Origin: Mesobacillus persicus
GTDB lineage: Bacteria; Bacillota; Bacilli; Bacillales; Cytobacillaceae
DNA length: 64,000 nucleotides
Reading direction: 5' to 3'
NCBI RefSeq assembly: GCF_900109925.1
Contig: NZ_FOBW01000004.1
Location: 62,001 to 126,000 of the forward strand
A program made the translations under genes and the position numbers. The notes under the pieces are model-generated. The model did no database searches. It worked only from the letters and a program-made list of their open reading frames with translations, and was not told the origin of the DNA. Of the stretch, positions 35,369 to 47,826 are shown piece by piece (the stretch's first letter is position 1; each line of letters begins with the position of its first letter).

Positions 35369-36745
35369 TTAATGATTAAGTTCTGCCAGTTTCACCGTTA
35401 ATAAATCACGCAAAAATTCTGGTAGGTAATATTTTTTGTTTTCGGATCGATAAATTTCCGGAAAGAACCGGCCAAAGGTAAACATATCAGGAATTGCAAG
35501 GGTATACGTTTTTTTAGGATCCAATGGTTTATTCCCGATTCTAATCTCTTTATGAGGTTGATTTATCCCACTAAATTCAATTCCCTCATATACAAAATTC
35601 CCCATCACCGTTCCTCTAAATCCTAGCCCTTTTATTTGTAAATGTGGCCATTTTTCATCCTTTGTTTGTAACAGGACCTCTTTTAGCGCGGCGCCAGTCA
35701 ACTTTACTGTGCATGGATTAATGGGATGCGGACAAATAGTTAATAAATCATAATCGGTTACGACACCCTTTTTCAAATCACCTAATAATAATCCTGCATT
35801 TAGGAAAGCACAGTCCGCATCACACCACTCTTTTAAAGTTTCGCAAAGGAGACTTGCTAACGGAGAATCCTTGAAGTGGTGTGCAGGTAATGGTTGTGGT
35901 AAATCTGCCACTACCTTACCTAGCAGTGTCTTCCCTTTCTCATAATACTGTTTAATTGTTTCACTTTCGTTCTCAACAGGTTCCCAATCATTCATGTCAT
36001 AGAGACGTGCTCGTTTTGAGCTTACTTGCTTAGTCGTCTCATCCACTTCAATGATCACGTGCCCGGTATACTGGCCGAACTTCCCAGCTGCACCTAAGAG
36101 AGAATTTCCTACAACCTTCCCCCCATGTAAAATATGATGAGTGTGACCCCCGAGGATTACATCGATTTCAGGATACATGATGGCAATTTGTTCATCATCA
36201 TGAATTCCAAGGTGGGATAACAAAATGATAATATCCGTCTTCCCTTTGAGGGTCTCAACACATTTTTTTAATTCTTCAAGAGGATCGGTTACTTTCCAGC
36301 CTAGGAGGTCGTAAAAGTGATTGAAGTTTACTGTTAAACCAATTACTCCAACTCTAACCCCGTTCTTTGTTAAGTAGGTTTCAAACGGCTGGGCCCAGCC
36401 TGGTCGCTCCCCATTTTTTCTGTACAGATTAGCTGCTAATACCTTAAATCGTCTATCATCGTACATATTATCCAAGTCTTCATACGATAGTGTAATTCCT
36501 TCATTATTGCCGAATGTCACAGCATCATAGCCGGCTTCATTTAAAAGCTCCGTATTTCCCTTTCCCCGCGCTCCATCTGCCAATGGGTGCCAACGATCCA
36601 TATGATCGCCAATATCGAAGAGGAAAACCGAATCACCTTCCTGTTCATGCCATTTCCGTCTCTCAGTAACTAGTTGATGAATCCTTGGCCAATGTTCAAA
36701 ATGACTATGTAAATCGTTTGTATGGTAAATATGGAGAACTTCCAC
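35369..36745 (-). CDS. yunD: Metallophosphatase/5'-nucleotidase-like YunD
   Basis: A 458-residue two-domain protein: an N-terminal calcineurin-like phosphoesterase domain with HTNDLHSHFEHW, GDHMDRW, GNNEG and GGHTHH motifs, and a C-terminal 5'-nucleotidase domain. Family members hydrolyse UDP-sugars and nucleotides. There is no signal peptide or anchor, so it should be cytosolic, unlike E. coli UshA. GTG start after aaaaaggaatgag. Confidence 0.9.
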   Translation of the reverse strand: MEVLHIYHTNDLHSHFEHWPRIHQLVTERRKWHEQEGDSVFLFDIGDHMDRWHPLADGARGKGNTELLNEAGYDAVTFGNNEGITLSYEDLDNMYDDRRFKVLAANLYRKNGERPGWAQPFETYLTKNGVRVGVIGLTVNFNHFYDLLGWKVTDPLEELKKCVETLKGKTDIIILLSHLGIHDDEQIAIMYPEIDVILGGHTHHILHGGKVVGNSLLGAAGKFGQYTGHVIIEVDETTKQVSSKRARLYDMNDWEPVENESETIKQYYEKGKTLLGKVVADLPQPLPAHHFKDSPLASLLCETLKEWCDADCAFLNAGLLLGDLKKGVVTDYDLLTICPHPINPCTVKLTGAALKEVLLQTKDEKWPHLQIKGLGFRGTVMGNFVYEGIEFSGINQPHKEIRIGNKPLDPKKTYTLAIPDMFTFGRFFPEIYRSENKKYYLPEFLRDLLTVKLAELNH

Positions 36746-36763
36746 TGCATCTCATTCCTTTTT

Positions 36764-37612
36764 CTAAAATAAACCCAGTTGCCGTGGATTTAAGTCTCTG
36801 TATTCAATATCTAATATATCCAACATCTGAAGGGCATTATCAGCCGCATCTCCTCCAGAGTTATTATTAAATAATACATAAACATTTTTGGTTTTTTCCT
36901 TAAGTTTGGCTAATTGGGTTGCCCATTCTTTTAATTCCTTTTCATTATAGCGATATAAGTAACGAACTTCTCGCCAATTATCTCCTGCGGTGCTTCGATT
37001 CCAACCAGCGATATTTCGACCGTGAAACCGGACAAGGACATTTTTCTTGGAAGTAGGTTCAAGAACAATCGGCACCGATCCATTTCCAGCTTGCGGTTCA
37101 TCACAAATACTATGAATCCAGTTTTCTTGCTTCATAAACTGTAGCGTTTTATTTCTTATCTCATCCGTAAACCATGAGCGATTTCTGAATTCAAGAGCGC
37201 ATGGGATATCTCCCATTTTATCCCGGCACCAGCGTAAGTAATCGACATTATTACGCTTACAATCAAACCACGGCGGAAACTGAAATAACACCATCGCCAG
37301 TTTCCCTGCTTCCCTATATGGGTGAAGCGAATCGCAAAAGGCCTCAAACATCTCATTTCGACCCTGAAAGGGACTTTCACCGCGCAGATGCCCAGTCATC
37401 CCTTGGTAGGCCTTCACGATAAATTGGAAAGAAGCCGGAGTGTCTTTGACCCAACGCTCCGCATTTCTAACAGGTTGCACCGCATAAAATGAAGTGTCCA
37501 CTTCCACTACCGGAAAGTAACTTGAATATTCCCTTAACTTTTCTCGCGCTGGGATTCTACTTCCGTATAGACTGTCATGGTCTCCCCAGCCTGTTAATCC
37601 AACTGAGATCAT
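36764..37612 (-). CDS. yunF: DUF72 family protein YunF
   Basis: A 282-residue TIM-barrel-like DUF72 protein; starts MISVGLTGWGDHDSLY, with VEVDTSFYAVQP and ALEFRNRSWF as family markers. Activity unknown. The ATG at 37612 follows ggagggttgtt; the longer open frame upstream has no start signal. Nineteen nt separate it from yunD, suggesting one transcript. Confidence 0.88.
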   Translation of the reverse strand: MISVGLTGWGDHDSLYGSRIPAREKLREYSSYFPVVEVDTSFYAVQPVRNAERWVKDTPASFQFIVKAYQGMTGHLRGESPFQGRNEMFEAFCDSLHPYREAGKLAMVLFQFPPWFDCKRNNVDYLRWCRDKMGDIPCALEFRNRSWFTDEIRNKTLQFMKQENWIHSICDEPQAGNGSVPIVLEPTSKKNVLVRFHGRNIAGWNRSTAGDNWREVRYLYRYNEKELKEWATQLAKLKEKTKNVYVLFNNNSGGDAADNALQMLDILDIEYRDLNPRQLGLF

Positions 37613-37799
37613 AACAACCCTCCAATATCTATATGATAGCATAAACCGCAAACGACCATCCCAATGTGTGCCTAGCTGAAGATTTGTATTAATTATAGAG
37701 CCACTTTTTATAAGTTCCTCTACTCTCAGTAACACTCTAGAGAGTAATAACGGGGGAGATGAGTCCAAGTAGGTGGCTTGATGATTTTATTGGGATTCG

Positions 37800-38200
37800 T
37801 GTGCCAAATAGGCCGAGGGCGTCAATCACCCGTTATTGGTGACCTTCTTCGGCTTCACCCACCTAGATTGAGCACAAATAGCCGTCATTGGTGACCTTTC
37901 TTTGACTTCACCCACCTAGATAGGGCACCAATAGCCTTTATTGGTGACCTTTCTTCAGCTTCACCCACCTAGATAGGGCACCAATAGCCGTCATTGGTGA
38001 CCTTTCTTTGACTTCACCCACCTAGATAGGGCACCAATAGCCTTTATTGGTGACCTTTCTTCAGCTTCACCCACCTAGATAGGGCACCAATAGCCTTCAT
38101 TGGTGACCTTTCTTTGGTTCATCCCACTAGAAAGGGCACCAATTACCTTCATTGGTAACCTTTCTTTCTGTTTCGCATGCATGATAGGGCACCAATCTCA
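37800..38200 (+). repeat. 53-bp tandem repeat array, seven to eight units (family T)
   Basis: The motif gggcaccaat begins at 37923, 37976, 38029, 38082, 38134 and 38187 (spacings 53, 53, 53, 52, 53), with degenerate units starting near 37803 and 37871. Each unit pairs CACCAAT with ATTGGTG across a 7-nt loop and continues with acctttctt and a ttcacccacctagata linker. The array fills the gap between yunF and sufB. It is contiguous, with no variable spacers. Confidence 0.95.
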
Positions 38201-38211
38201 GCTAACGAAAC

Positions 38212-38246
38212 AAAAAAGCCGCTTACTATTAAAAGCAAGCGACTTT
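38212..38246 (-). terminator. Terminator of the suf operon
   Basis: Stem aagccgctt / aagcgactt (one mismatch) with T6 on the minus strand, 17 nt after the sufB stop. Confidence 0.8.
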
Positions 38247-38262
38247 CTTGATAACCATAGTA

Positions 38263-39660
38263 TTAACCGATTGAACCTTCCATCTCGAACTTGATCAGGC
38301 GGTTCATTTCAACGGCATATTCCATTGGTAATTCTTTTGTAAATGGCTCAATGAAGCCCATTACGATCATTTCAGTTGCTTCTTCTTCAGAAATTCCGCG
38401 GCTCATTAGGTAGAAGAGCTGCTCTTCGGAAACTTTAGACACCTTCGCTTCATGCTCAAGCGAAATATTGTCATTTAAAATTTCGTTGTAAGGAATTGTA
38501 TCAGAAGTTGAGCTATTATCCATAATCAACGTATCACACTCAATGTTCGAGCGAGCTCCTGTTGCTTTACGTCCAAAGTGAACAACACCACGATAGGTTA
38601 CCTTACCACCTTGTTTCGAGATTGACTTCGAAACAATCGTAGAAGAAGTATTTGGTGCAAGGTGAATCATTTTCGCACCTGCATCCTGATGCTGGCCTTT
38701 ACCTGCTAAAGCGATAGATAGGGTCATACCTCTAGCGCCTTCGCCTTTTAGAATAACAGCAGGGTATTTCATTGTAAGTTTAGAGCCGATGTTACCATCG
38801 ATCCATTCCATTGTTGCATTAGCATCACAAGTGGCACGCTTTGTAACAAGGTTATAGACATTGTTTGCCCAGTTCTGAATCGTTGTGTAACGGCAATAAG
38901 CGTCTTTTTTAATGATGATTTCAACAACCGCACTATGAAGTGAGTTTGTTGTGTATACAGGTGCTGTACATCCTTCAACATAGTGAACGTGTGCGCCTTC
39001 ATCAACGATAATTAATGTCCGCTCAAATTGTCCCATGTTCTCAGAGTTAATACGGAAGTAAGCTTGTAAAGGTGTTTCAACCTTAATACCCTTAGGAACA
39101 TAGATAAAGGAACCACCAGACCATACAGCTGAGTTTAATGCAGAAAATTTGTTATCTGTCGGTGGGATTACCTTACCAAAGTACTCACGGAAAAGATCTT
39201 CATTTTCTCTTAAAGCAGAGTCTGTATCCTTGAAGACAATTCCCTGATCTTCCAGTTCTACCTTCATATTATGATAAACAACTTCAGATTCGTACTGAGC
39301 TGAAACCCCAGCAAGATACTTTTGTTCAGCTTCAGGAATACCAAGTTTGTCAAAAGTACGCTTGATTTCTTCAGGTACTTCATCCCATGACTTTTCCGAT
39401 CTCTCTGAAGGTTTAACATAATAAGTGATTTCATCAAAGTTTAGAGAATTTAAATCTCCACCCCATTGAGGCATTGGCATTTTGTAAAAATGCTCAAGTG
39501 ACTTCAAACGGAAATCTAGCATCCACTGAGGCTCTTCCTTCAATTTGGAAATCTCTTCAACGATTTCACGAGTCAAACCTCGCTTAGATCGGAAGATGGA
39601 AACGTCTTTATCGGCAAAGCCATATTTATAATCACCGATCTCTGGCGCTTTTTTAGCCAT
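38263..39660 (-). CDS. sufB: Fe-S cluster assembly protein SufB
   Basis: A 465-residue beta-helix scaffold protein; with SufC and SufD it forms the complex on which Fe-S clusters are built. Markers are [20 protein letters not shown] and [17 protein letters not shown], and the C-terminal IGFIEPF-like region. The ATG at 39660 follows atggaggaattcgacg; a longer frame lacks an RBS. Last gene of sufCDSUB. Confidence 0.96.
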   Translation of the reverse strand: MAKKAPEIGDYKYGFADKDVSIFRSKRGLTREIVEEISKLKEEPQWMLDFRLKSLEHFYKMPMPQWGGDLNSLNFDEITYYVKPSERSEKSWDEVPEEIKRTFDKLGIPEAEQKYLAGVSAQYESEVVYHNMKVELEDQGIVFKDTDSALRENEDLFREYFGKVIPPTDNKFSALNSAVWSGGSFIYVPKGIKVETPLQAYFRINSENMGQFERTLIIVDEGAHVHYVEGCTAPVYTTNSLHSAVVEIIIKKDAYCRYTTIQNWANNVYNLVTKRATCDANATMEWIDGNIGSKLTMKYPAVILKGEGARGMTLSIALAGKGQHQDAGAKMIHLAPNTSSTIVSKSISKQGGKVTYRGVVHFGRKATGARSNIECDTLIMDNSSTSDTIPYNEILNDNISLEHEAKVSKVSEEQLFYLMSRGISEEEATEMIVMGFIEPFTKELPMEYAVEMNRLIKFEMEGSIG

Positions 39661-39735
39661 CGTCGAATTCCTCCATTTCATCGGAGAGGAAACACTCATC
39701 CTACTCCTTTTTGTATTCGTGTTAAGACAATTATA

Positions 39736-42705
<2,970 letters not shown>

Positions 42706-42724
42706 ATTGATCCTCCCCTAGTGC

Positions 42725-43510
42725 TTACGCTTCTTGCCCAACTGTTTCGTCTTCAATGCCAAGTTCTTGTTTAATCCAGTCATATCCTTCTGACTCAAGG
42801 CGCTTAGCAAGTTCTGGTCCACCAGACTTCACAACGCGACCTTGCATCATAACATGCACATGATCAGGAGTAATATAGTCCAATAAACGCTGGTAGTGCG
42901 TGATAATTAGGCAACCGAAATCTTCGCCGCGCATTTGGTTAATTCCGTTTGAAACCACTTTTAAAGCGTCGATGTCAAGACCAGAGTCAATTTCATCAAG
43001 AATAGCGATTTTCGGTTCAATCATCATCATTTGAAGAATTTCATTTCGCTTCTTTTCCCCACCGGAAAAGCCTTCGTTTAAATAACGCTGTGCCATGTTA
43101 GGGTCCATTTCAAGGAATTCCATTTGCTTATCCATTGAGCGGATAAACTTCATTAATGAAATTTCCTGCCCTTCTTCACGGCGGCTATTAATTGCAGAAC
43201 GCAAGAAATCGGCATTTGTTACACCGCTGATTTCACTTGGATACTGCATTGCAAGGAATAGACCTGCACGTGCTCTCTCGTCTACTTCCATTTCAAGAAC
43301 ATTTTCACCATCTAATGTAACGCTTCCGCTTGTTACTTCGTACTTAGGATGACCCATAATCGCGGAAGATAAAGTTGATTTACCAGTTCCGTTAGGTCCC
43401 ATGATCGCATGGATTTCGCCACCCTTGATTTCAAGGTTGACACCCTTTAAAATTTCTTTGCCTTCAATCTCAACATGAAGGTCCTTAATTGATAATACAG
43501 ATCCACCCAT
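42725..43510 (-). CDS. sufC: Fe-S assembly ATPase SufC
   Basis: A 261-residue ABC-type ATPase, soluble. Walker A is GPNGTGKST (about residues 38-46), the signature motif FSGGEKKR, and Walker [13 protein letters not shown]. It drives conformational change in SufBCD. First gene of the operon; RBS ggaggtagcaatt. Confidence 0.96.
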   Translation of the reverse strand: MGGSVLSIKDLHVEIEGKEILKGVNLEIKGGEIHAIMGPNGTGKSTLSSAIMGHPKYEVTSGSVTLDGENVLEMEVDERARAGLFLAMQYPSEISGVTNADFLRSAINSRREEGQEISLMKFIRSMDKQMEFLEMDPNMAQRYLNEGFSGGEKKRNEILQMMMIEPKIAILDEIDSGLDIDALKVVSNGINQMRGEDFGCLIITHYQRLLDYITPDHVHVMMQGRVVKSGGPELAKRLESEGYDWIKQELGIEDETVGQEA

Positions 43511-43770
43511 AATTGCTACCTCCGTTAGTAAAAAAAGATATTAACCAATGCATATCGGATAATCCTTTATTCTCATTCTATTCTCATTACAATCTTATAA
43601 CAAATTAAAACTGTACGCAACTGTTAAACAACCCAATATGGTATTGTAAAAAAATACAGATTGGACCTCATTATTTTTAACAAAACGCATGCCTTTCATG
43701 TATTATGGGGTTTTTACACTAAGAAAAGACCCTGTTTTCACCAATTATTTAATATTTTCCGACAACAAAA
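43511..43770 (-). other. Upstream region of the suf operon
   Basis: About 260 bp of AT-rich sequence between sufC and the terminator of the next gene. It should contain the suf promoter; TTGCGT followed by TATAAG on the minus strand near 43610-43590 is a weak candidate. I see no repeat, no Fur box and no ORF. Confidence 0.35.
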
Positions 43771-43775
43771 AGATA

Positions 43776-43802
43776 AGACCAGTGCTTTTTGCACACTGGT
43801 CT
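43776..43802 (-). terminator. Terminator of the small ORF at 43825
   Basis: 9-bp stem agaccagtg / cactggtct, with tatcttttt following on the minus strand. It supports a separate transcript ending here. Confidence 0.75.
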
Positions 43803-43824
43803 CTATGCAGAGTAATTTCATTCT

Positions 43825-43995
43825 TTACCCATGAACTTTTCTGTCAATATCAGCCACAATCCTTTGGCTTTTCAAATAATCTTTTTCACGTCTTCTTTCA
43901 ACCTTCATCCTAAGCTTATGCTTCATACAGTAGGCTTCGTAACCAATGCCGTGAGCACCGTGCATTGCCTTTTCCATTTCACCTGTATAGTTCAT
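43825..43995 (-). CDS. Small basic protein of unknown family
   Basis: A 56-residue frame from ATG 43995: MNYTGEMEKAMHGAH, then GIGYEAYCMKHKLRM, then a charged helix VERRREKDYLKSQRIV and ending RKVHG. Codon use looks coding. The ATG has no RBS; an aaggga motif is placed 9 nt before an in-frame ATT at 44010, which would add five residues. A TTGAGC-N18-TACGAT promoter candidate and a terminator frame the gene. No function can be given. Confidence 0.55.
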   Translation of the reverse strand: MNYTGEMEKAMHGAHGIGYEAYCMKHKLRMKVERRREKDYLKSQRIVADIDRKVHG

Positions 43996-44196
43996 TTGAA
44001 GCTGAGTAATAAAGAATCATCCCTTCATTTTGACGCGCTGTACGCGTTTTTTTGACATTCTTATCGTATCATTCTTCCAAAGGAATGCTCAAAGTCAAAA
44101 AAAACGACAATAACTGAGTGAGATGGCATATAAGCTGCTTAGGTCTCAATAACCCCTTCGTTCGCAATATTCTTACTAATTATTGCTTCTCCTGTG

Positions 44197-44571
44197 TTAT
44201 TGCTTCATCTGGTTAAAATCCGATAAGGTATCTTGTACTAATGTAACGGCCTGGCTCATCGCTGCTCCTCCACCAAACGCCGCAGTAACACCTACTGCCT
44301 CAAGAATTTCTTCCTCCGAGGCACCTTGGTCAAGACATCCCTTCGTATGATAAATGATGCAATACTCATCTTGTGCATAAAGAGCAATCCCTAAAGCAAT
44401 CAACTGCTTTTCACGCTGGGTTAGAGTACCTTCTTGAAAACATGCTTCTGTAAAAGCGTTATAATGACGTGCAATGTCCGGCATTTTCTGGGTGAATACC
44501 CCTAGACCTTCTTTATATTCCTGTAAAGCAGCTTCAGACATATTGTTTGCTTCATATTGATTTTCCACCAT
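44197..44571 (-). CDS. yurZ: YurZ, carboxymuconolactone decarboxylase/AhpD-like protein
   Basis: A 124-residue all-helical AhpD-fold protein. The AhpD-like motif is visible as E-Y-C-x3-H-x3-C ([12 protein letters not shown]), which suggests peroxidase or thiol redox chemistry. ATG 44571 follows atggagtgatt. In B. subtilis yurZ also lies between suf and met genes. Confidence 0.88.
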   Translation of the reverse strand: MVENQYEANNMSEAALQEYKEGLGVFTQKMPDIARHYNAFTEACFQEGTLTQREKQLIALGIALYAQDEYCIIYHTKGCLDQGASEEEILEAVGVTAAFGGGAAMSQAVTLVQDTLSDFNQMKQ

Positions 44572-44762
44572 AATCACTCCATTCTCATAGTTTATCAAGG
44601 TTATTATGTTTGAAAATAATGGTGGTTATTCTCACAAATAAAGAAAACTCCCGATTGCAGCGCCTTAAGGAAGACAGAGTTGTGGTTTGCACTTATACTT
44701 AATTCTTTATATTTCCGTATGTGTTGTTTTTCTCAGCTTGAATTTTATAATTCCTTAATGTA

Positions 44763-44799
44763 AAAAAAAGCTGGTCCAAGTATTTTGGACCAGCTTTTT
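44763..44799 (-). terminator. Terminator of metNIQ
   Basis: 14-bp perfect stem aaaagctggtccaa / ttggaccagctttt with T8 on the minus strand, 15 nt after the metQ stop. Confidence 0.92.
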
Positions 44800-44813
44800 T
44801 CATCCTTTATTTC

Positions 44814-45650
44814 CTATTCTACTACTAAAACAGCACCTGCATATTCTTCTTCGATAAACTGTTTAATTTCATCGGATTTTAATACCTCAACAAGTGCTTG
44901 AATCTCTTCACGATCTTTGTCTTCAGAGCGGACCACAATTAGATTTGCGGGAACTACATCACTACCTTCAAAGGCAATTCCGTCTTCTTCGATATTAATT
45001 CCACCTTCAAGTGCATAGTTTCCGTTAATGACGACAGCATCGCCTTCTCCACTTTCAAATGAAGAAGCTAATAGTCTTGCTTCAATTAGTGTAGAAAAGT
45101 CTAGATTTTTAGGGTTTTCAACGATATCGTCTACTCTTGCATTTTCGCCGACTCCCTCTTTAAGCTTAATTAAACCTTCTCTTTCAAAAATCGGTAAAAT
45201 ACGTCCATGATCGCTTAAAGAATCACTCATAATGATTTTTGCACCATCGGGAAGATCCTGTAAGCTATCATACTCTTTTGAATAAATCCCAATTGGTTCT
45301 TGGTGAATTTCACCCACACTAACAAAATCAAAATCTTTATTTTCTTCCATTTGAAGGGCAAGGTATCCAGGAGTCTGGAAGTAGTTTGCATCAATTTCCC
45401 CGCTATCTAAAGCAACATTTGGCAAAATGTAATCTGTGAACTCTTGGATTTCAAGGTCGATTCCTTTTTCTTTTAGTAGAGGAACAGCTGCTTCTAATAC
45501 TTCAGAATGTGGTACAACTGATGCACCGACCACTAATTTTTTGTTACCCTCTTCTTCTCCACCTGTAGTACCTTCATCATCCCCACCGCCACAAGCAGCT
45601 AGTACTAGAACGAATAAAGATACAATCATCAAACTTAGAAATTTTTTCAT
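44814..45650 (-). CDS. metQ: Methionine ABC transporter, substrate-binding lipoprotein MetQ
   Basis: A 278-residue NlpA-family lipoprotein; lipobox LAAC with Cys20. It binds D/L-methionine outside the membrane and feeds MetI/MetN. The family core with DYILPNVALDSGEIDANYFQ region is present. RBS ctacaggaggaaaagaaa. Confidence 0.94.
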   Translation of the reverse strand: MKKFLSLMIVSLFVLVLAACGGGDDEGTTGGEEEGNKKLVVGASVVPHSEVLEAAVPLLKEKGIDLEIQEFTDYILPNVALDSGEIDANYFQTPGYLALQMEENKDFDFVSVGEIHQEPIGIYSKEYDSLQDLPDGAKIIMSDSLSDHGRILPIFEREGLIKLKEGVGENARVDDIVENPKNLDFSTLIEARLLASSFESGEGDAVVINGNYALEGGINIEEDGIAFEGSDVVPANLIVVRSEDKDREEIQALVEVLKSDEIKQFIEEEYAGAVLVVE

Positions 45651-45668
45651 TTTCTTTTCCTCCTGTAG

Positions 45669-46334
45669 TTAACGTTTGTCTGTTCTTTTTGTAAAATAAT
45701 CTCCAATTAATTGGATAATAAATACCAGAATTAAAATAGCAATGGTTGCTACAAGCGTAATCATTGGTCTATTCCGCTGAAAACCTTCAAGATAAGCAAA
45801 ATGCCCCAACCCACCAGCACCAATGACGCCAGCCATTGCTGTGAAGCTAACAAGTGAAATAGCTGTTACCGTCAAACCTGAGATAAGTGCTGGCAAGGAC
45901 TCAGGAATGAGTACTTTAAAAATTATCTGAAAGTGATTGGCTCCCATTGATTGTGCTGCCTCGATAACACCTTTGTCGATCTCGCGTAAAGCAATTTCCA
46001 CCATTCTCGCGTAAAACGGTGCAGCACCAATGATTAAGGCAGGCAAGGCTGCATTCGCCCCTAACATAGACCCCACTAATACCTTAGTAAAAGGGATGAG
46101 TAGCACAATAAGGATGATAAACGGGATGGAACGAAAGATATTTACAAATGCTGCGATGACAAAATTCACCCCTCGGTTTTGCCACAAACTTCCTTTATTT
46201 GTTAAAAACAAGAGAAGGCCCAGTACCATTCCTAAAATAAAGGTGGCAAATACCGATATGCTGGTCATGTAGATGGATTCTTGTGTTGCTTCAATTAATT
46301 TGTCCCACTTTACTTCTTCTAAAAATTCATCCAT
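45669..46334 (-). CDS. metI: Methionine ABC transporter permease MetI
   Basis: A 221-residue permease with five membrane helices and the EAA loop EAAQSMGANHFQIIFKVLIP that contacts MetN. The start follows ggaggtgattaaca and overlaps metN by 8 nt. Also called MetP in B. subtilis. Confidence 0.94.
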   Translation of the reverse strand: MDEFLEEVKWDKLIEATQESIYMTSISVFATFILGMVLGLLLFLTNKGSLWQNRGVNFVIAAFVNIFRSIPFIILIVLLIPFTKVLVGSMLGANAALPALIIGAAPFYARMVEIALREIDKGVIEAAQSMGANHFQIIFKVLIPESLPALISGLTVTAISLVSFTAMAGVIGAGGLGHFAYLEGFQRNRPMITLVATIAILILVFIIQLIGDYFTKRTDKR

Positions 46335-47352
46335 TGTTAATCACCTCCACACCCACTTCTTGTGAAGAGATGTAGGCAAGGGCTTTTTGAATGTCCTCTT
46401 CATCACCATCAAGGTGTATAAAAAGTGTCCCGTAGGAACCATTTTGTGTTTGTGATATCTTCCCTTGAAGGATATTGACTGTTAACGGGAACTGCCGGAT
46501 TAGATTGGTCATAAGCGGCTGTTCTGCCCCATCCCCTACAAATGTAAGTTGAATAACTTGTCCATGTGGATATTGGGAAAGTAGATGTTCAATGGTGTCC
46601 TTCGTCTCCTCTGGTTCAGTGACTTGCTGGACAAATCTTTTCGTTATTTGCTGTTTTGGATTTTTAAAAACTTGCAGAACGGGACCTGTTTCCACGATAC
46701 TACCACCTTCCATGACAGCAACACGATGACAGATTTTCCTGATTACATGCATTTCATGGGTAATTAGCACGATCGTAAGACCTAATCTTTTATTTATATC
46801 AACTAATAACTCTAAAATTGAATCCGTTGTTTGCGGATCAAGTGCAGATGTAGCTTCATCGCATAATAACACTTTTGGATTGTTCGCAAGTGCCCTCGCG
46901 ATCCCCACTCTTTGCTTTTGCCCCCCGCTCAATTGTGAAGGGTAAGCATTTTCGCGACCATCAAGCCCCACTAGGCTTATTAGCTCCTTGACACGTTGCA
47001 TTCTTTTAATCTTAGGAACACCGGCAATTTCAAGTGGAAAAGCGATATTTTCAGTAACAGTCCTCGACCAAAGTAAATTAAAATGCTGAAAAATCATCGA
47101 GATTTCCTGACGAGCTTTTCGAAGCTTTGCTCCTTTAATATGCGAGATTTCTCTTCCGGCAACGGTAATCGATCCCTCAGTTGGGATTTCAAGTCCATTG
47201 AGCATTCTTATTAACGTACTTTTACCTGCCCCACTATATCCAATTATCCCGTATATTTCTCCTTCTTTTATTTCAAGGTTGACATTCTCAACAGCTTTTA
47301 CTGACCCATGTTTTGCTTCATAAGTCTTATTGACATTTCTTATGGAAATCAA
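46327..47352 (-). CDS. metN: Methionine ABC transporter ATP-binding protein MetN
   Basis: A 341-residue ATPase. Walker A GYSGAGKST (about 38-46), signature LSGGQKQR, Walker B VLLCDEATSALD, and a C-terminal NIL domain (last 80 residues) that senses methionine in E. coli MetN. The start is TTG at 47352, with gagggtga at optimal spacing. First gene after the S-box riboswitch. Confidence 0.95.
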   Translation of the reverse strand: MISIRNVNKTYEAKHGSVKAVENVNLEIKEGEIYGIIGYSGAGKSTLIRMLNGLEIPTEGSITVAGREISHIKGAKLRKARQEISMIFQHFNLLWSRTVTENIAFPLEIAGVPKIKRMQRVKELISLVGLDGRENAYPSQLSGGQKQRVGIARALANNPKVLLCDEATSALDPQTTDSILELLVDINKRLGLTIVLITHEMHVIRKICHRVAVMEGGSIVETGPVLQVFKNPKQQITKRFVQQVTEPEETKDTIEHLLSQYPHGQVIQLTFVGDGAEQPLMTNLIRQFPLTVNILQGKISQTQNGSYGTLFIHLDGDEEDIQKALAYISSQEVGVEVINNG

Positions 47353-47483
47353 TCATTACTCACCCTCTCATGTTCCAACAGCACTTTGCTGCTTCTTTGT
47401 CAGCATGGATAAGCTCTAACGAATTGTATAAACCTATCGTTATCTTTGGTTAGCTAGAAGAAAACAATACAGTTCTTATACAT

Positions 47484-47652
47484 AAAAAGCCTCTCTGCAC
47501 AGATGAGCAGAAAGGCTTTGTCATTATATACCTTTCTCTCATCTTTCAAAGCCACATTAGCTTTGAGTGAATTGGCACCATTTCAATAGTTATCACTATT
47601 GACGGTTGCCGGGCTTCAAAGGGCACTTCCCTCCACCTCTCTTGATAAGAGC
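47484..47652 (-). promoter_or_regulatory. SAM-I (S-box) riboswitch controlling metNIQ
   Basis: On the minus strand, in order: ctcttatcaagagaggtgga (P1/P2), gaagcccggcaacc, ggtgccaattc, and gaaagatgagag closing P1 (aptamer 47652-47536). It is followed by a terminator hairpin at 47519-47485 (aaagcctttctgc / gcagagaggcttt with one G-U) and a U run. SAM binding should favour the terminator and shut down methionine import. All core S-box motifs are present. Confidence 0.96.
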
Positions 47653-47691
47653 ATTGCATATTTAATTGTAAATTTGGTTAACTTTTGTGAG

Positions 47692-47719
47692 TTTATCACG
47701 AAGATAAATCGAGTGTCAA
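47692..47719 (-). promoter_or_regulatory. Predicted promoter of the S-box/metNIQ transcript
   Basis: On the minus strand TTGACA (47719-47714), 16-nt spacer, GATAAA (47697-47692); transcription would start about 30 nt before the aptamer. Confidence 0.65.
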
Positions 47720-47744
47720 TGTTATTTTCGCAATTATTTTATAA

Positions 47745-47815
47745 AACCCTCTGGTTTGCTGTAATTTGCAGCCGAGAAGGCTGCCTAAGCTCCCAATCCA
47801 CCAGGTTACATAGTC
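47745..47815 (-). terminator. Structured 3' end of metY, possible terminator
   Basis: On the minus strand aacctggt pairs with accagagggtt (3-nt bulge), enclosing an inner stem ggcagcc / ggctgc, then ttttataaaata. It lies 12 nt past the metY stop. It may be a bulged terminator; the shape is unusual for this window. Confidence 0.4.
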
Positions 47816-47826
47816 TCGAAGCTGAA

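Noticed and set aside
37800-38200. Resemblance to a CRISPR array
   Set aside because: Units are contiguous and conserved over their whole length, with no spacers of unique sequence and no cas genes.
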